The notes below the pieces were generated by a model. It was not told the origin of the DNA, made no database searches, and saw only the letters and a list, made by a program, of their open reading frames with translations. A stretch of DNA of 64,000 bases from Chloroflexales bacterium ZM16-3 (GTDB taxonomy: Bacteria; Chloroflexota; Chloroflexia; Chloroflexales; Chloroflexaceae): NCBI GenBank assembly GCA_004138175.2, contig RYFE02000009.1:62001-126000 (forward strand). Direction: 5' to 3'. The translations under genes and the position numbers were made by a program. Below, one piece after another: positions 18,463 to 26,914 of this stretch. Within the stretch, counting starts at the first letter, position 1. Each line of letters starts with the position of its first letter.

Positions 18463-19302
18463 TTAGGGCTGGTCGCTGGCCGCTGCCTGCTGACCATTCT
18501 GATAGAACGGGTTTGATGGGCGGAGGTCTAGGTAGGTGAAAGGCGTCTGATCCTTCAGGAGCTCACGAAAGATCGCGAGCTTTCGGTCGAGATCCTTGCT
18601 CTGGCCGAAGATAATGGTCTGGCCGGTTTGGGAGCGCACATAGACGCCGATGCCAAAGTCCCAGCCGATCTGGGCAGGGGTGAAGGCGGCTTCGCCTGGC
18701 AGGCGCAGGGCCAGGGCGCGGGTGAGAATAAGTGCATCAGGGTCGATCTGGTCGCCTGGCTTTAGCTCAGGGGTTGTCCTGTCGATAACGACAAGAACGT
18801 CAGTGGTGGCCGGCTCTTGCGCAGCGGCGAGCACCTGTCCTCGGCCATCGACCAGGTACTGCACGCTGCCTGCCTGCCAGCGCACCTCGGGCCGCCGCTC
18901 GATCACGGTGATGATCGCCCGGTCGGGCAGCGCCAGCTCAACCTGAGCCGACTCGACGTAGGGGTTGGCTCGCAGGCGCGCCGCTGTCTGCGCCGCGTCA
19001 ACAAACCAGATCGGACGTCCAGAGATGCCGGACTCGGCGATCACCTGGTTGGGCTTGAGCGCGCTGGCCCCCGCGACCGTCACCTGCTGGATGCTGTAGC
19101 GCCCGCTGGTGAGCAGGTAGCCCAGTGTACCCATGCTGGCCAGGAAGATCAGCAGGCTTACCAGCCGACCGCTCGCCAGCCAGGCGAGGGTGGATCGCCG
19201 GGCGTCCGGTCGCACCTGCGAGCCGCCGTCGGCCGGCCGGCCCTGGCGGGCGAGTCGGCGGGCGGCGATGCGCTGGCGGGTATTTGGCGGGTTATAGTCC
19301 AT
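18463..19302 (-). CDS. ftsQ: Cell division protein FtsQ/DivIB
   Basis: A 279-residue protein with a basic cytoplasmic N-terminus, one membrane helix near residues 58-78 (LVSLLIFLASMGTLGYLL), then a POTRA domain (YSIQQVTVAGASALKPNQVI...NPYVESAQVELALPDRAIITVIERRPEVRW) and a beta-rich DivIB region. It links FtsB/FtsL-type proteins in the division complex outside the membrane. The frame is open from 19422; ATG 19302 (MDYNPPNTRQR) is chosen for its start context and because the upstream part overlaps an intergenic repeat arm (about 19320-19345). The position between ddl and ftsA is classical. Confidence 0.9.
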   Translation of the reverse strand: MDYNPPNTRQRIAARRLARQGRPADGGSQVRPDARRSTLAWLASGRLVSLLIFLASMGTLGYLLTSGRYSIQQVTVAGASALKPNQVIAESGISGRPIWFVDAAQTAARLRANPYVESAQVELALPDRAIITVIERRPEVRWQAGSVQYLVDGRGQVLAAAQEPATTDVLVVIDRTTPELKPGDQIDPDALILTRALALRLPGEAAFTPAQIGWDFGIGVYVRSQTGQTIIFGQSKDLDRKLAIFRELLKDQTPFTYLDLRPSNPFYQNGQQAAASDQP

Positions 19303-19346
19303 ATGGCGACCTCGGTATAGGCGCCCACAAGGGGCGCCCTTACGTC

Positions 19347-20459
19347 CTACGCTTTCCGCTCCAGCGCCAGCGCGATCAGGTGGTCGAGCAGGTCGGCGTA
19401 GGCCAGGCCGCTGGCGGCCCACATCTTGGCGTACATGCTGATCGGGGTGAAGCCGGGCATGGTGTTGGCCTCGTTGATCCAGAGCTCGCCGGTCTCTTTG
19501 TCGAGCAGGAAATCCACCCGGGCCAGCCCGGCACCGTCAATTGAGAGGAAGGCGCGGGCGGCCAGCTCGCGCACCCGCTCGGCCAGCTCGGCGTCGATGG
19601 GGGCGGGGATGTGGATGGCCGACTGTCCATCGATATACTTGGCGTTGTAGTCGTACCACTCGCCCGAGGGCACGATCTCGCCGGGGACGCTGGCCTCGGG
19701 CGCCTCATTGCCCAGCACGCTGACCTCGATCTCGCGGGCCGGGACGCCCTGCTCGACCACGATCCGCCGGTCGTAGCGGGCGGCATCGGCGATGGCCTGC
19801 TCTAGCCCGGCGCGATCCTTGGCCTTGCCCACGCCCACGCTGCTGCCCATATTCGCCGGCTTGACGAAGACCGGGTAGTGCAGGGCACCTTCGACGGCGG
19901 CGTAGGCCGCCTGCGGGTCGCTCTGCCAGTCGGTGCGGCGCAGCAGCAGCCAGGGCAGCAACGGCAGGCCGGCGGTGGCGAAGGCGGCCTTCATCAGCGC
20001 CTTGTCCATGCCTATGGCGCTGGCGGCCACCCCGCAGCCCACGTAGGGCACGCCCGCAAGCTCCAGAAGCCCCTGCACCGTGCCGTCCTCGCCCATGGGG
20101 CCGTGCAGCACCGGGAAGACCACATCGACGCCTGGGGGCAGCAGGCGGGCCACGCTGGGCACGCCCGGCCCACCGTGCTGGGCGAGGAGCGCGACCTCGT
20201 CCTCAGCCTCGTCCAGATGCTCCTCGGGATAGTGCGCAGCCGCCCCCGCACTGGCCGGCAGCAGTGCCTGGTCGGCGGCGGCCAGCAGGGTCGGCATGGC
20301 CCCCGGCCCAGCCAGCCAGCGCCCATCCTTCGCGATGCCCACTGGCAGAACCTTATACTTTTCCGGGTCGAGGGCGGCGATCACTGCCTGGGCCGAAACC
20401 AGAGAAACCTCGTGCTCGCCGCTCTGGCCGCCGAAGAGAACTGCAATAGTCTTTTTCAT
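19347..20459 (-). CDS. ddl: D-alanine--D-alanine ligase
   Basis: A 370-residue ATP-grasp enzyme that joins two D-Ala for peptidoglycan. The N-terminus KKTIAVLFGGQSGEHEVSLVSAQ is the family signature. HGPMGEDGTVQG, VKPANMGSSVGVGK and the C-terminal NEANTMPGFTPISMYAKMW, which contributes to the D-Ala site, are all present. The start overlaps the murB stop as ATGA (20456-20459), so the two are translationally coupled. The insert between HGG and VLHGPMGEDG is somewhat long but within the range for type I/II ligases. Confidence 0.96.
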   Translation of the reverse strand: MKKTIAVLFGGQSGEHEVSLVSAQAVIAALDPEKYKVLPVGIAKDGRWLAGPGAMPTLLAAADQALLPASAGAAAHYPEEHLDEAEDEVALLAQHGGPGVPSVARLLPPGVDVVFPVLHGPMGEDGTVQGLLELAGVPYVGCGVAASAIGMDKALMKAAFATAGLPLLPWLLLRRTDWQSDPQAAYAAVEGALHYPVFVKPANMGSSVGVGKAKDRAGLEQAIADAARYDRRIVVEQGVPAREIEVSVLGNEAPEASVPGEIVPSGEWYDYNAKYIDGQSAIHIPAPIDAELAERVRELAARAFLSIDGAGLARVDFLLDKETGELWINEANTMPGFTPISMYAKMWAASGLAYADLLDHLIALALERKA

Positions 20460-21355
20460 ATCACCCTCACCTCAAGCTCCAGGTCGACGCCGAACTGGCT
20501 ATAGACCGCCTCGTGGGCCTTCGCGATCAGGCCAAGGATATCATCGCTCGACGCACCGCCTGTGTTGACGATATAGTTTGCGTGGCGCTGGCTGATCTCG
20601 GCGGCCCCGACACGTGCGCCCTTGAGCCCGGCGCGCTCGATCATCTGGCCCGCGCTGTGGCCGGGCGGGTTCTTGAACACGCTGCCACATGTGCTGCCAA
20701 CCGGCGTCTTGCTCTTGCGCTGAGCGGCGATTCGCTCCATAGTGTCAGCCAGTTCGACCGGGTCGCTCCGGCGGAGCTGTAGGCTGGCTGCCAGAATCAG
20801 CGGCGGCGCGCCGGATGCGAGACTGGCGTCCTTCAGTATGCTGCGTCGGTAGCCGTAGGCCATCCGGGCGGCGGGCCACTCCTCAACCGCATCTCCGACA
20901 AGCATTGTCGCACTCTGGAGCAGCCCGGCGATATCGCCGCCGTAGCAGCCAGCGTTCCCGAAAACCGCGCCGCCGACCGTGCCGGGCACGCCCTCGGCCC
21001 AGGCAAGTCCGGCCCAGCCCAGCGTACCCATACGCCGGGCGGTTCCGGCCATCGGCGCGCCGGCCTCGGCCCGCAGGGTTGCTGTGTCGCCCTGCTCCTC
21101 GATCTGCCAGTCCTGGGCGCGGTAGCGGGCGATCAGGCCAGAGAAACCGGCGTCGCGCACCAGCAGGTTCGTGCCGCCGCCCACCCAGATCAGCTCAAGG
21201 TCGGCCTCATTCGCCCAGCTCGCCAGGGCGCGGGCATGCTCGACGCCCAGCACCTCGGCGTAGTAGCGGGCAGGCCCGCCCACCCGCCACGAGGTGTGCC
21301 GGGCCATTGGCTCGTCTTCGATGAGGGGTATGGGTGGTGCGCTCAAATTCTTCAT
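20456..21355 (-). CDS. murB: UDP-N-acetylenolpyruvoylglucosamine reductase
   Basis: A 299-residue FAD enzyme that makes UDP-N-acetylmuramic acid. It shows TSWRVGGPARYYAEV, the FAD loop WVGGGTNLLVRDAGFSGLI, the catalytic-region GVPGTVGGAVFGNAGCYGG, and GSTCGSVFKNPPGHSAGQMIE with the proton-donor Ser in CGSVFKNP. The C-terminus (HANYIVNTGGASSDDILGL) marks it as the compact type II form. It overlaps ddl by four bases. An exact 28-bp palindrome (21377-21404) separates it from murC. Confidence 0.95.
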   Translation of the reverse strand: MKNLSAPPIPLIEDEPMARHTSWRVGGPARYYAEVLGVEHARALASWANEADLELIWVGGGTNLLVRDAGFSGLIARYRAQDWQIEEQGDTATLRAEAGAPMAGTARRMGTLGWAGLAWAEGVPGTVGGAVFGNAGCYGGDIAGLLQSATMLVGDAVEEWPAARMAYGYRRSILKDASLASGAPPLILAASLQLRRSDPVELADTMERIAAQRKSKTPVGSTCGSVFKNPPGHSAGQMIERAGLKGARVGAAEISQRHANYIVNTGGASSDDILGLIAKAHEAVYSQFGVDLELEVRVI

Positions 21356-21376
21356 AATGGTGATATGCCGTATCCC

Positions 21377-21404
21377 GTAGGGGCGGCTCGCGAGCCGCCC
21401 CTAC
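21377..21404. repeat. 28-bp perfect palindrome between murC and murB
   Basis: GTAGGGGCGGCTCG followed immediately by its reverse complement. A further partial copy (CGCCGCCCCTAC) follows at 21411-21422 and reaches the murC stop. It would form a cruciform or an RNA stem within the operon. Confidence 0.75.
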
Positions 21405-21418
21405 TCAATTCGCCGCCC

Positions 21419-22828
21419 CTACCCTTGTTCCAGATGCCTCAACAATTCCATTCCCACCGCATCCCCATCGCCCGCGCCGAAGGTGATCACCACATCGCCG
21501 GGATGGGCCAGGCCGATCAGGGCGGCGGCGCTGGCCACCACGTCGCCGCTGTGGCGGACGTTCACCCCGGCGGCGGCGATCCGCCCGGCCAGTGTTGCCG
21601 CCAGGGCCGCAGGGTCGCCTTGCTCGCGGGCGGCGTAGATGTCTCCTACTAGCAAGATATCGGCCCCGGCGCAGGCGTCGGGCCACTGGTCGAGCATGGC
21701 CTCGGTGCGGCTGAAGGTGTGCGGCTGCAGGTAGGCGACAAGCCGCCGGTCAGGGTAGCGCATTCGCGCCGCCGCCAGAGTGGCCCGCACCTCAGTGGGG
21801 TGGTGGCCGTAGTCGTCGATCACAGTTACTCCGCCAGCCTCGCCCTTCAGCTCGAAGCGCCGCGTGGTGCCCTGGAATGCCCCCAGGGCGACTACCGCTC
21901 CAGCCATATCGACCCTCAGCAGCGCGGCCACAGCCAGGGCAGCCAGTGCGTTGCGCACATTGTGCGCGCCCGGTACGGCCAACTCCTGAGCGCCAACCCG
22001 GTGCTGGCCCATGCGCCGCCTGTCGAATTGCCAGAGGTCGAACCTCACCCCACCGGAGGGCATGCCCGCCACCCCGCTTGCCGTCCAGTCGAGCGGTGCC
22101 AGCCTACACGATATCGGGTCGTTCGCCAGGCGCTCCTCAATGCCGTAGAAGACCGCGCCGGAGGGAGGCAGTCGGCCCACGCCCGCATCGTCGCCGCAGA
22201 GCACCAGCTGGCCTGGGGCCGACACGAGCGCGGCGAACTCGGCGAAGGCCGCGTCATACGCCTCCGCGCTCGGGAAGATATCCGGGTGATCCCACTCAAT
22301 GTTCGTGATCACCGCCAGGGCCGGGCGTAGGCTGAGGAATGCCCGGTCATACTCATCGGCCTCGATCACCAGCGGATCGTCCGGGTCTCCCCATGCCGCG
22401 TTGCCGCCCAGGTCGGGAACCTCGGAGCCGATCAAGAAGCCGGGGTTCAGCCCGGCTCCGCGCAGCGCCACCGCGATCATCGCGCTCGTGGTTGTCTTGC
22501 CGTGGGTTCCGGCCACGGCCACCACCCGCCGTTGCTGCGACCAGTCGCGCCACAGGTCGCCGCGCTTGAGCACAGGGATGCCCAGCTCGCGCGCGGCCTC
22601 TAGCTCAGGGTGATCGGGCCGCACGGCCGCTGTGGCCACCACGGCGTCGGCCCCGCGCATATGCGCGGGGCTATGGCCGACGTGCAGCGTCGCCCCGCGC
22701 GCGGCGAGGTCCGCCGTGAGCCGGCTGCTTGCCTGGTCCGAGCCGCTCACGCAGTGGCCCTGGTCGAGCAGCAGGTTAGCGATGGCGCTCATCCCAGCGC
22801 CCGCGATGCCGACAATATGGTAGTGCAT
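21419..22828 (-). CDS. murC: UDP-N-acetylmuramate--L-alanine ligase
   Basis: A 469-residue Mur ligase that adds L-Ala to UDP-MurNAc. The N-terminal Rossmann domain reads [21 protein letters not shown]; the ATP loop is [25 protein letters not shown] and [10 protein letters not shown] are family motifs, and the C-terminal domain has [16 protein letters not shown]. The frame is open to 22876; ATG 22828 ([10 protein letters not shown]) gives the normal N-terminus. It lies downstream of a small membrane-protein gene in the dcw order. Confidence 0.96.
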   Translation of the reverse strand: MHYHIVGIAGAGMSAIANLLLDQGHCVSGSDQASSRLTADLAARGATLHVGHSPAHMRGADAVVATAAVRPDHPELEAARELGIPVLKRGDLWRDWSQQRRVVAVAGTHGKTTTSAMIAVALRGAGLNPGFLIGSEVPDLGGNAAWGDPDDPLVIEADEYDRAFLSLRPALAVITNIEWDHPDIFPSAEAYDAAFAEFAALVSAPGQLVLCGDDAGVGRLPPSGAVFYGIEERLANDPISCRLAPLDWTASGVAGMPSGGVRFDLWQFDRRRMGQHRVGAQELAVPGAHNVRNALAALAVAALLRVDMAGAVVALGAFQGTTRRFELKGEAGGVTVIDDYGHHPTEVRATLAAARMRYPDRRLVAYLQPHTFSRTEAMLDQWPDACAGADILLVGDIYAAREQGDPAALAATLAGRIAAAGVNVRHSGDVVASAAALIGLAHPGDVVITFGAGDGDAVGMELLRHLEQG

Positions 22829-22844
22829 AGCCCCTTTGTTCCGA

Positions 22845-23519
22845 CTACTTCTTCGGCGGCTCTGGCACCGTGACAATCCGCGGCAGGTAGAAGACCATTA
22901 CGAGGAACAGAATCAGCATAAAGATCACGATCAGCGACGGGATAAACTGGCTCACATCTGGCAGAACGGCGAGGATGGTGCCCACAGGGTAGCCGATCGG
23001 GCCAAAGATGTTGACATACTCGGCGTAGAACAGAGCTGCGGCGTTCGACCAGAGCAGCGCGATAAGTGCGCCGCCAAAGACCCCCAGGATGCGCGCCAGC
23101 GGCTCATGTCTAGCTGGCCCAGCCCCATACCACTTCGAGCGTTTGTTAAAAAACCAGCCGATCGCCACCAGGGCGATGAAGAACACAAAGCGAAAGAACA
23201 GCGGCACCTGAAGGTCTGTACTCAGGAGCGGATCGAGCGCCGGGACAACGCCAGGGTCGCGCCCCGCTGCGAAGGCCAGGAGCTTCGGGCTATTTTGCCA
23301 GAACCTGTTAATCACGGCGACAATCTGATCGCCGCCCTGCACACAGACAACATAGGCGATGATTGTGCCCAGGACAACGGTGAGGATTGCCCGAACACCG
23401 CGCATATGCCCGATGTATGCACCAATGAGCATCAAGATAACCAGGAACGAAAAGCCGCTGATGCTGAAGGTGAAATTTGCCTGGGCCAGAGGCACCAATG
23501 TGAGCCACTCGTCGTTCAT
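22845..23519 (-). CDS. Multi-pass membrane protein embedded in the dcw cluster
   Basis: A 224-residue protein with about five hydrophobic segments: near 20-45, 47-62, 104-124, 142-168 and 188-212. The order and the first helices ([29 protein letters not shown]) recall CvpA-like membrane proteins, but no decisive motif is visible. Its start overlaps the murG stop (23516-23519, ATGA), and it ends 16 bases before murC, so it is cotranslated with two cell-wall enzymes. A role in division or envelope assembly is inference from position only. Confidence 0.75.
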   Translation of the reverse strand: MNDEWLTLVPLAQANFTFSISGFSFLVILMLIGAYIGHMRGVRAILTVVLGTIIAYVVCVQGGDQIVAVINRFWQNSPKLLAFAAGRDPGVVPALDPLLSTDLQVPLFFRFVFFIALVAIGWFFNKRSKWYGAGPARHEPLARILGVFGGALIALLWSNAAALFYAEYVNIFGPIGYPVGTILAVLPDVSQFIPSLIVIFMLILFLVMVFYLPRIVTVPEPPKK

Positions 23520-24817
23520 CTGCCAGCACTCCTTGTTGCCAGACGACTGATCGCCGCTGCCAGATGCCGGGCCGCATCCGGCCGGGCCAGCGCCCGACTC
23601 TGCTCAGCCATGCGTTGTCGCTCGTGTTTGTTCTCTAAGAGTCGGATCACCTCGCGGGCCAGCGGCCCGTCGTTGGGCTTCCCCTCGCCAAGCATTGCGG
23701 CGTCGCCCACCTTCACCGCTGCGCCCCGGCGAACCAGATAGTCGGCGTTCTCATCCTGATGGACATAGGGGTAGGGTACCAGCACGGCGGGAAGCCCGGC
23801 GGCCGGCAGCTCGGCCAGGGTCGATGCCCCGCTCCGGCAGATCGCCAAGTCGGCCGCGCCGAATGCCTGTGTCATTGTTGGGAGTCGGGAGTCAGGAGTT
23901 GGGAGTCGGCCTGCGTCACCCGATGTCGTTCTGCGAGCCCCCGACTCCCGACTCCCGCCCCCCGACTCCAGGTAGGAGTATAGCTTATACCTTGCCCTCA
24001 GCTCTGGCCCTAGCCGCTCAGCCGCCTCGCGCAGCCAGGCATCGTCGCCCTCGCGCCCACAGACGTGGATGATCTCGCAGCGGGCCAGTAGGTCGGGCAG
24101 CAGCGCCGCGACTGCCCGGTTGAGGCTGCGCGCCCCCCGGCTGCCGCCGTAGATCAGGGCCACCGGCAGGTCGTCGCCCAGACCGAATGCCCGCCGACAG
24201 GCCGCCCGATCTTGGCCGAACAGCTCGGCCCGCACCGGGTAGCCCGTCACGACGAACGCCGAACGCGCAGTACGCAAGGTTTGGTCGTTCGTCATTGGTC
24301 GTTCGTCGGCCCGAAAGCCTAAATACGGCAACGCATCCTCCACATTCACCGCCGTCAGGGTAGCAATCCGGCTCAGCAGCTTCACGGCCAGCCCAGGGAC
24401 AACATCGGGCAGGTAGATCATCGTCGGCACGCCCATCATCTTCGCGGCCAGGAATAGCGGGACACAGACATAGCCTCCGGTGCCAAGGATCGCCGCTGGG
24501 CGCAGCTCGCGGATGAGCCCCCGCGCGGCGAGGGTGCCCGCCGCCATCGTGGCGGCAGCGCGGGCCATCTGGATCGGCCCGCGCCCGCGCAGCGCCGCTG
24601 CTGGGATCGCCCGGAAGGGTAGTCTGCTTTCACGAGCTACAATTCCCTCCTCCATACCGCCCACGCCGCCCACGTAGACCAGGCGGCGGCCCTCACCATC
24701 GTCGGCGAGCGCGGCGGCCACCGACAGGGCTGGGTAGACGTGGCCGCCCGTTCCCCCGCCAGACAGGAAGATTGTCGAGGATGCGGCGGGCGAGCTGTCG
24801 GCGGACGGTCGGGCCAT
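23516..24817 (-). CDS. murG: UDP-GlcNAc:lipid I transferase MurG with in-frame repeat insertion
   Basis: A 433-residue GT-B glycosyltransferase making lipid II on the inner membrane face. The N-terminal loop IFLSGGGTGGHVYPALSVA and the C-terminal donor-site motifs (ALIYGGSRGARSLN, ADLAICRSGASTLAELPAAGLPAVLVPYPYV..DENADYL) are intact. About residues 284-314 are an insertion rich in Ser, Gly, Arg and Pro, encoded by GGGAGTC heptamers on both sides (23879-23909 and 23937-23969). It lies just before the helix TMTQAFGAADL. The start ATG 24817 has AGGAG 7 nt upstream. The 5' end overlaps the end of ftsW by 125 bases, which is unusually long. Confidence 0.94.
   Translation of the reverse strand: MARPSADSSPAASSTIFLSGGGTGGHVYPALSVAAALADDGEGRRLVYVGGVGGMEEGIVARESRLPFRAIPAAALRGRGPIQMARAAATMAAGTLAARGLIRELRPAAILGTGGYVCVPLFLAAKMMGVPTMIYLPDVVPGLAVKLLSRIATLTAVNVEDALPYLGFRADERPMTNDQTLRTARSAFVVTGYPVRAELFGQDRAACRRAFGLGDDLPVALIYGGSRGARSLNRAVAALLPDLLARCEIIHVCGREGDDAWLREAAERLGPELRARYKLYSYLESGGGSRESGARRTTSGDAGRLPTPDSRLPTMTQAFGAADLAICRSGASTLAELPAAGLPAVLVPYPYVHQDENADYLVRRGAAVKVGDAAMLGEGKPNDGPLAREVIRLLENKHERQRMAEQSRALARPDAARHLAAAISRLATRSAGR
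23879..23969. repeat. GGGAGTC heptamer inverted repeat inside murG
   Basis: The left block TTGGGAGTCGGGAGTCAGGA (23879-23898) and on to 23909, and the right block CCCGACTCCCGACTCCCGCC (23939 on) to 23969, are complementary, with 28 bases of unique sequence between. The whole element keeps the murG frame and has no stop. Confidence 0.9.
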
Positions 24818-25961
24818 CACGAGTCTCCTGGGCCTGGTGCGGCACCGTGTGCCGCGAGATATTCAGCAGGATGCCGATGCCGACCATACAGGCCATCAGC
24901 GAGCTGCTGCCGTAGGAGAGGAAGGGTAGTGTCAGCCCGGTAAACGGGATGAGCGAGGTCGTCACCGCGATATTGATCAGCGCCTGGAAGGTGACCCAGG
25001 TGGTGATGCCGACGGCGACCAGGGCGGCGAAGGGGTTCGGCGCCCGCCCGGCGATCTTGTAGCCCCGGTAGGCGATCAGGGTGAATGTGGCCACAATGGC
25101 CAGGGTGCCGATCAGTCCGAGCTCCTCGCCGATAATGGCGAAGATCGTGTCGGTGTGGGCCTGGGGCAGCCACTGGAACTTCTGTCGGCCCTGGCCGAGC
25201 CCGGCCCCGAAGATGCCGCCGCTGCCCAGGGCGTAGAGCGCGTGGATGGGCTGGAAGCCAGCGCCGTCGTAGTAGGCCCATGGGTCGAGGAATGCCTTGA
25301 TCCGCATGTTGTTGCCGAAGCCCACCACATTGATCATCAGCCAGAAGGCCACCCCTCCCAGGCCAGTCGCCCCCAGCACATGCCAGACATTCGCCCCGGC
25401 CGCGAAGTAGACCACCCCGGCGATCACGATCAGCACCACCGTCGTGCCCATGTCAGGCTCTAGCATCACTAGGCCGCACACCAGGCCGAGCATTACGGCG
25501 AAGGGGATAAGGCCGTAGCTCACATTGCCCAACTTCTCGCTGCGCCGTGAGAGCCAGTCGGCGAAGTAGATAATAATCGCCAGCTTGGTGAATTCGGTCG
25601 GCTGGATGCTGATCAGGCCGAACACCCCGCCCTCGCCGAAGCGCAGCCAGGAGCGCGAGCCGTTCACCTGCGTGATCGAGGCCGGCAGGATGAGCACCAG
25701 AAAGAGCAAGACGAGGGCCAGCGCCATCAGATGCACCGAGTAGGTGCGCCAGAAGCTGTAGTGGAGCCGCTGGGCCACCAGCAGGCCCGCCGTGCCGACG
25801 AAGGCACCGACAATCTGCCTCAGCAGGTAGTAGTACTGGTTCTCGTAGAGCGCGAATGCCTCCACAAAGCTGGCGCTGTAGACCATCACCAGCCCAATAC
25901 AGACCAGGATGCCCACCGTGGCCAGCAGCACGTAGTCGGGCTTGTTGGTTCGCTCGGTCAT
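24693..25961 (-). CDS. ftsW: Lipid II polymerase / division protein FtsW
   Basis: A 422-residue SEDS-family protein with about ten membrane segments, which polymerises glycan strands together with the class B PBP. Landmarks are VMVYSASF near the N-terminus, SIQPTEFTKLAIIIYFADWL, MLEPDMGTTVV, AGLGQGRQKFQWLPQAHTDTIFAIIGEELG and the C-terminal PFLSYGSSSLMACMVGIGILLNISRH. These are the conserved FtsW/RodA motifs. The family core ends near residue 375; the last ~45 residues are Arg-rich and lie on DNA shared with the murG 5' end. The position before murG matches FtsW rather than RodA. Confidence 0.94.
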   Translation of the reverse strand: MTERTNKPDYVLLATVGILVCIGLVMVYSASFVEAFALYENQYYYLLRQIVGAFVGTAGLLVAQRLHYSFWRTYSVHLMALALVLLFLVLILPASITQVNGSRSWLRFGEGGVFGLISIQPTEFTKLAIIIYFADWLSRRSEKLGNVSYGLIPFAVMLGLVCGLVMLEPDMGTTVVLIVIAGVVYFAAGANVWHVLGATGLGGVAFWLMINVVGFGNNMRIKAFLDPWAYYDGAGFQPIHALYALGSGGIFGAGLGQGRQKFQWLPQAHTDTIFAIIGEELGLIGTLAIVATFTLIAYRGYKIAGRAPNPFAALVAVGITTWVTFQALINIAVTTSLIPFTGLTLPFLSYGSSSLMACMVGIGILLNISRHTVPHQAQETRDGPTVRRQLARRILDNLPVWRGNGRPRLPSPVGGRRARRRW

Positions 25962-26012
25962 CCGTAATACCTTCCGCGTGCAGAGTCAAGCAATCTTTGA
26001 AGATCCTTCACC

Positions 26013-26031
26013 CAATCTGCAATCTGCAATT
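26013..26031. repeat. Short CAATCTG heptamer block between ftsW and the rhomboid gene
   Basis: CAATCTG, CAATCTG, CAAT, ending at the stop codon of the rhomboid gene (26030-26032). Confidence 0.8.
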
Positions 26032-26914
26032 ATGAGGCTGGCTGTAGCAGCAGCGCCATTGCGGCGATCACAAGCAGCAGTGCCGTCGCCCCGGCCCAGC
26101 TCAGCTCCGGGTACTCGCGCCGGAGCACCGGCGGGTAGAGGTTCGTGTCAACCCGCAGGCGCGGGGCCAGCGCCATTCCGGCCAGCGCCCCGCCTGCCAG
26201 TCCGCCCAGGTGGCCCCAGTTATCGATCACGCCCTGGTTGGCGAAGCCGATGAACAGGTTGATCATGGCGATCGTCACCATATTCTGCACCTGAGCCTTG
26301 CCGAAGTCACCCAGAGCCTCCCGGTTAAGGTAGTAGAAGATGCCAAGTCCGCCGATCAGTCCGAAGATTGCGCCGCTGGCCCCCACCGATATCGCCGGCG
26401 AGATTAGGTACGATGCTAGGCTGCCACCCAGCCCGGCCAGGAAGTACAGCGCCAGAAAGCGCCGTGTGCCATAGATCCGCTCCGTCTCTGGCCCCAGCAA
26501 ATACAGGGCGTAGCCGTTGAAAAAGATGTGGATCAGGTTGGCGTGCAGGAAGGTCGCTGTCAGCAGTCGCCAGTACTGGCCCTGGTGGATCAGGCTGTTG
26601 ACCTTCGCCCCCAGCAGCACCAGTGTGTCGAGGCTGGGCTCGAAGAGGCTGGCGCTGATCGCCGAGCTGAGCACGTAGATGATCACGATTGCCCAGAGCA
26701 GGGCCATTGCCGCCGGCGTGCGCGGGCGGGCCTGCCGCTGCGGCGGGGTGCCACGCGCCACCGGCGGCCCCATCGGTCGCTGGAAGCGCGGCTCGGCTGG
26801 TGGAATACTATCCGGCTCATCCGCCTCGCCCTCGCGCGGGCGGCGCGGGCCAAACTCCCGCTCCATGCGTCGCAGGGCGTCCTCAATATTCTCGTTGTCG
26901 TTGGGTTGGGTCAC
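26030..26914 (-). CDS. Rhomboid family intramembrane serine protease
   Basis: A 294-residue protein. About 70 residues of charged, Pro-rich cytoplasmic N-terminus are followed by six to seven membrane helices. The catalytic Ser lies in GASGAIFGLIGG (near residue 177) and the catalytic His in NWGHLGGLAGG (near 233). The first loop carries the family's WRLLTATFLHANLIHIFFNGYAL with the H..N pattern. It cleaves membrane proteins within the bilayer; the substrate is unknown. The ATGA overlap with the murD stop (26911-26914) places it inside the dcw operon, between murD and ftsW. That is not its usual location and suggests a division or envelope substrate (inference). Confidence 0.92.
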   Translation of the reverse strand: MTQPNDNENIEDALRRMEREFGPRRPREGEADEPDSIPPAEPRFQRPMGPPVARGTPPQRQARPRTPAAMALLWAIVIIYVLSSAISASLFEPSLDTLVLLGAKVNSLIHQGQYWRLLTATFLHANLIHIFFNGYALYLLGPETERIYGTRRFLALYFLAGLGGSLASYLISPAISVGASGAIFGLIGGLGIFYYLNREALGDFGKAQVQNMVTIAMINLFIGFANQGVIDNWGHLGGLAGGALAGMALAPRLRVDTNLYPPVLRREYPELSWAGATALLLVIAAMALLLQPAS

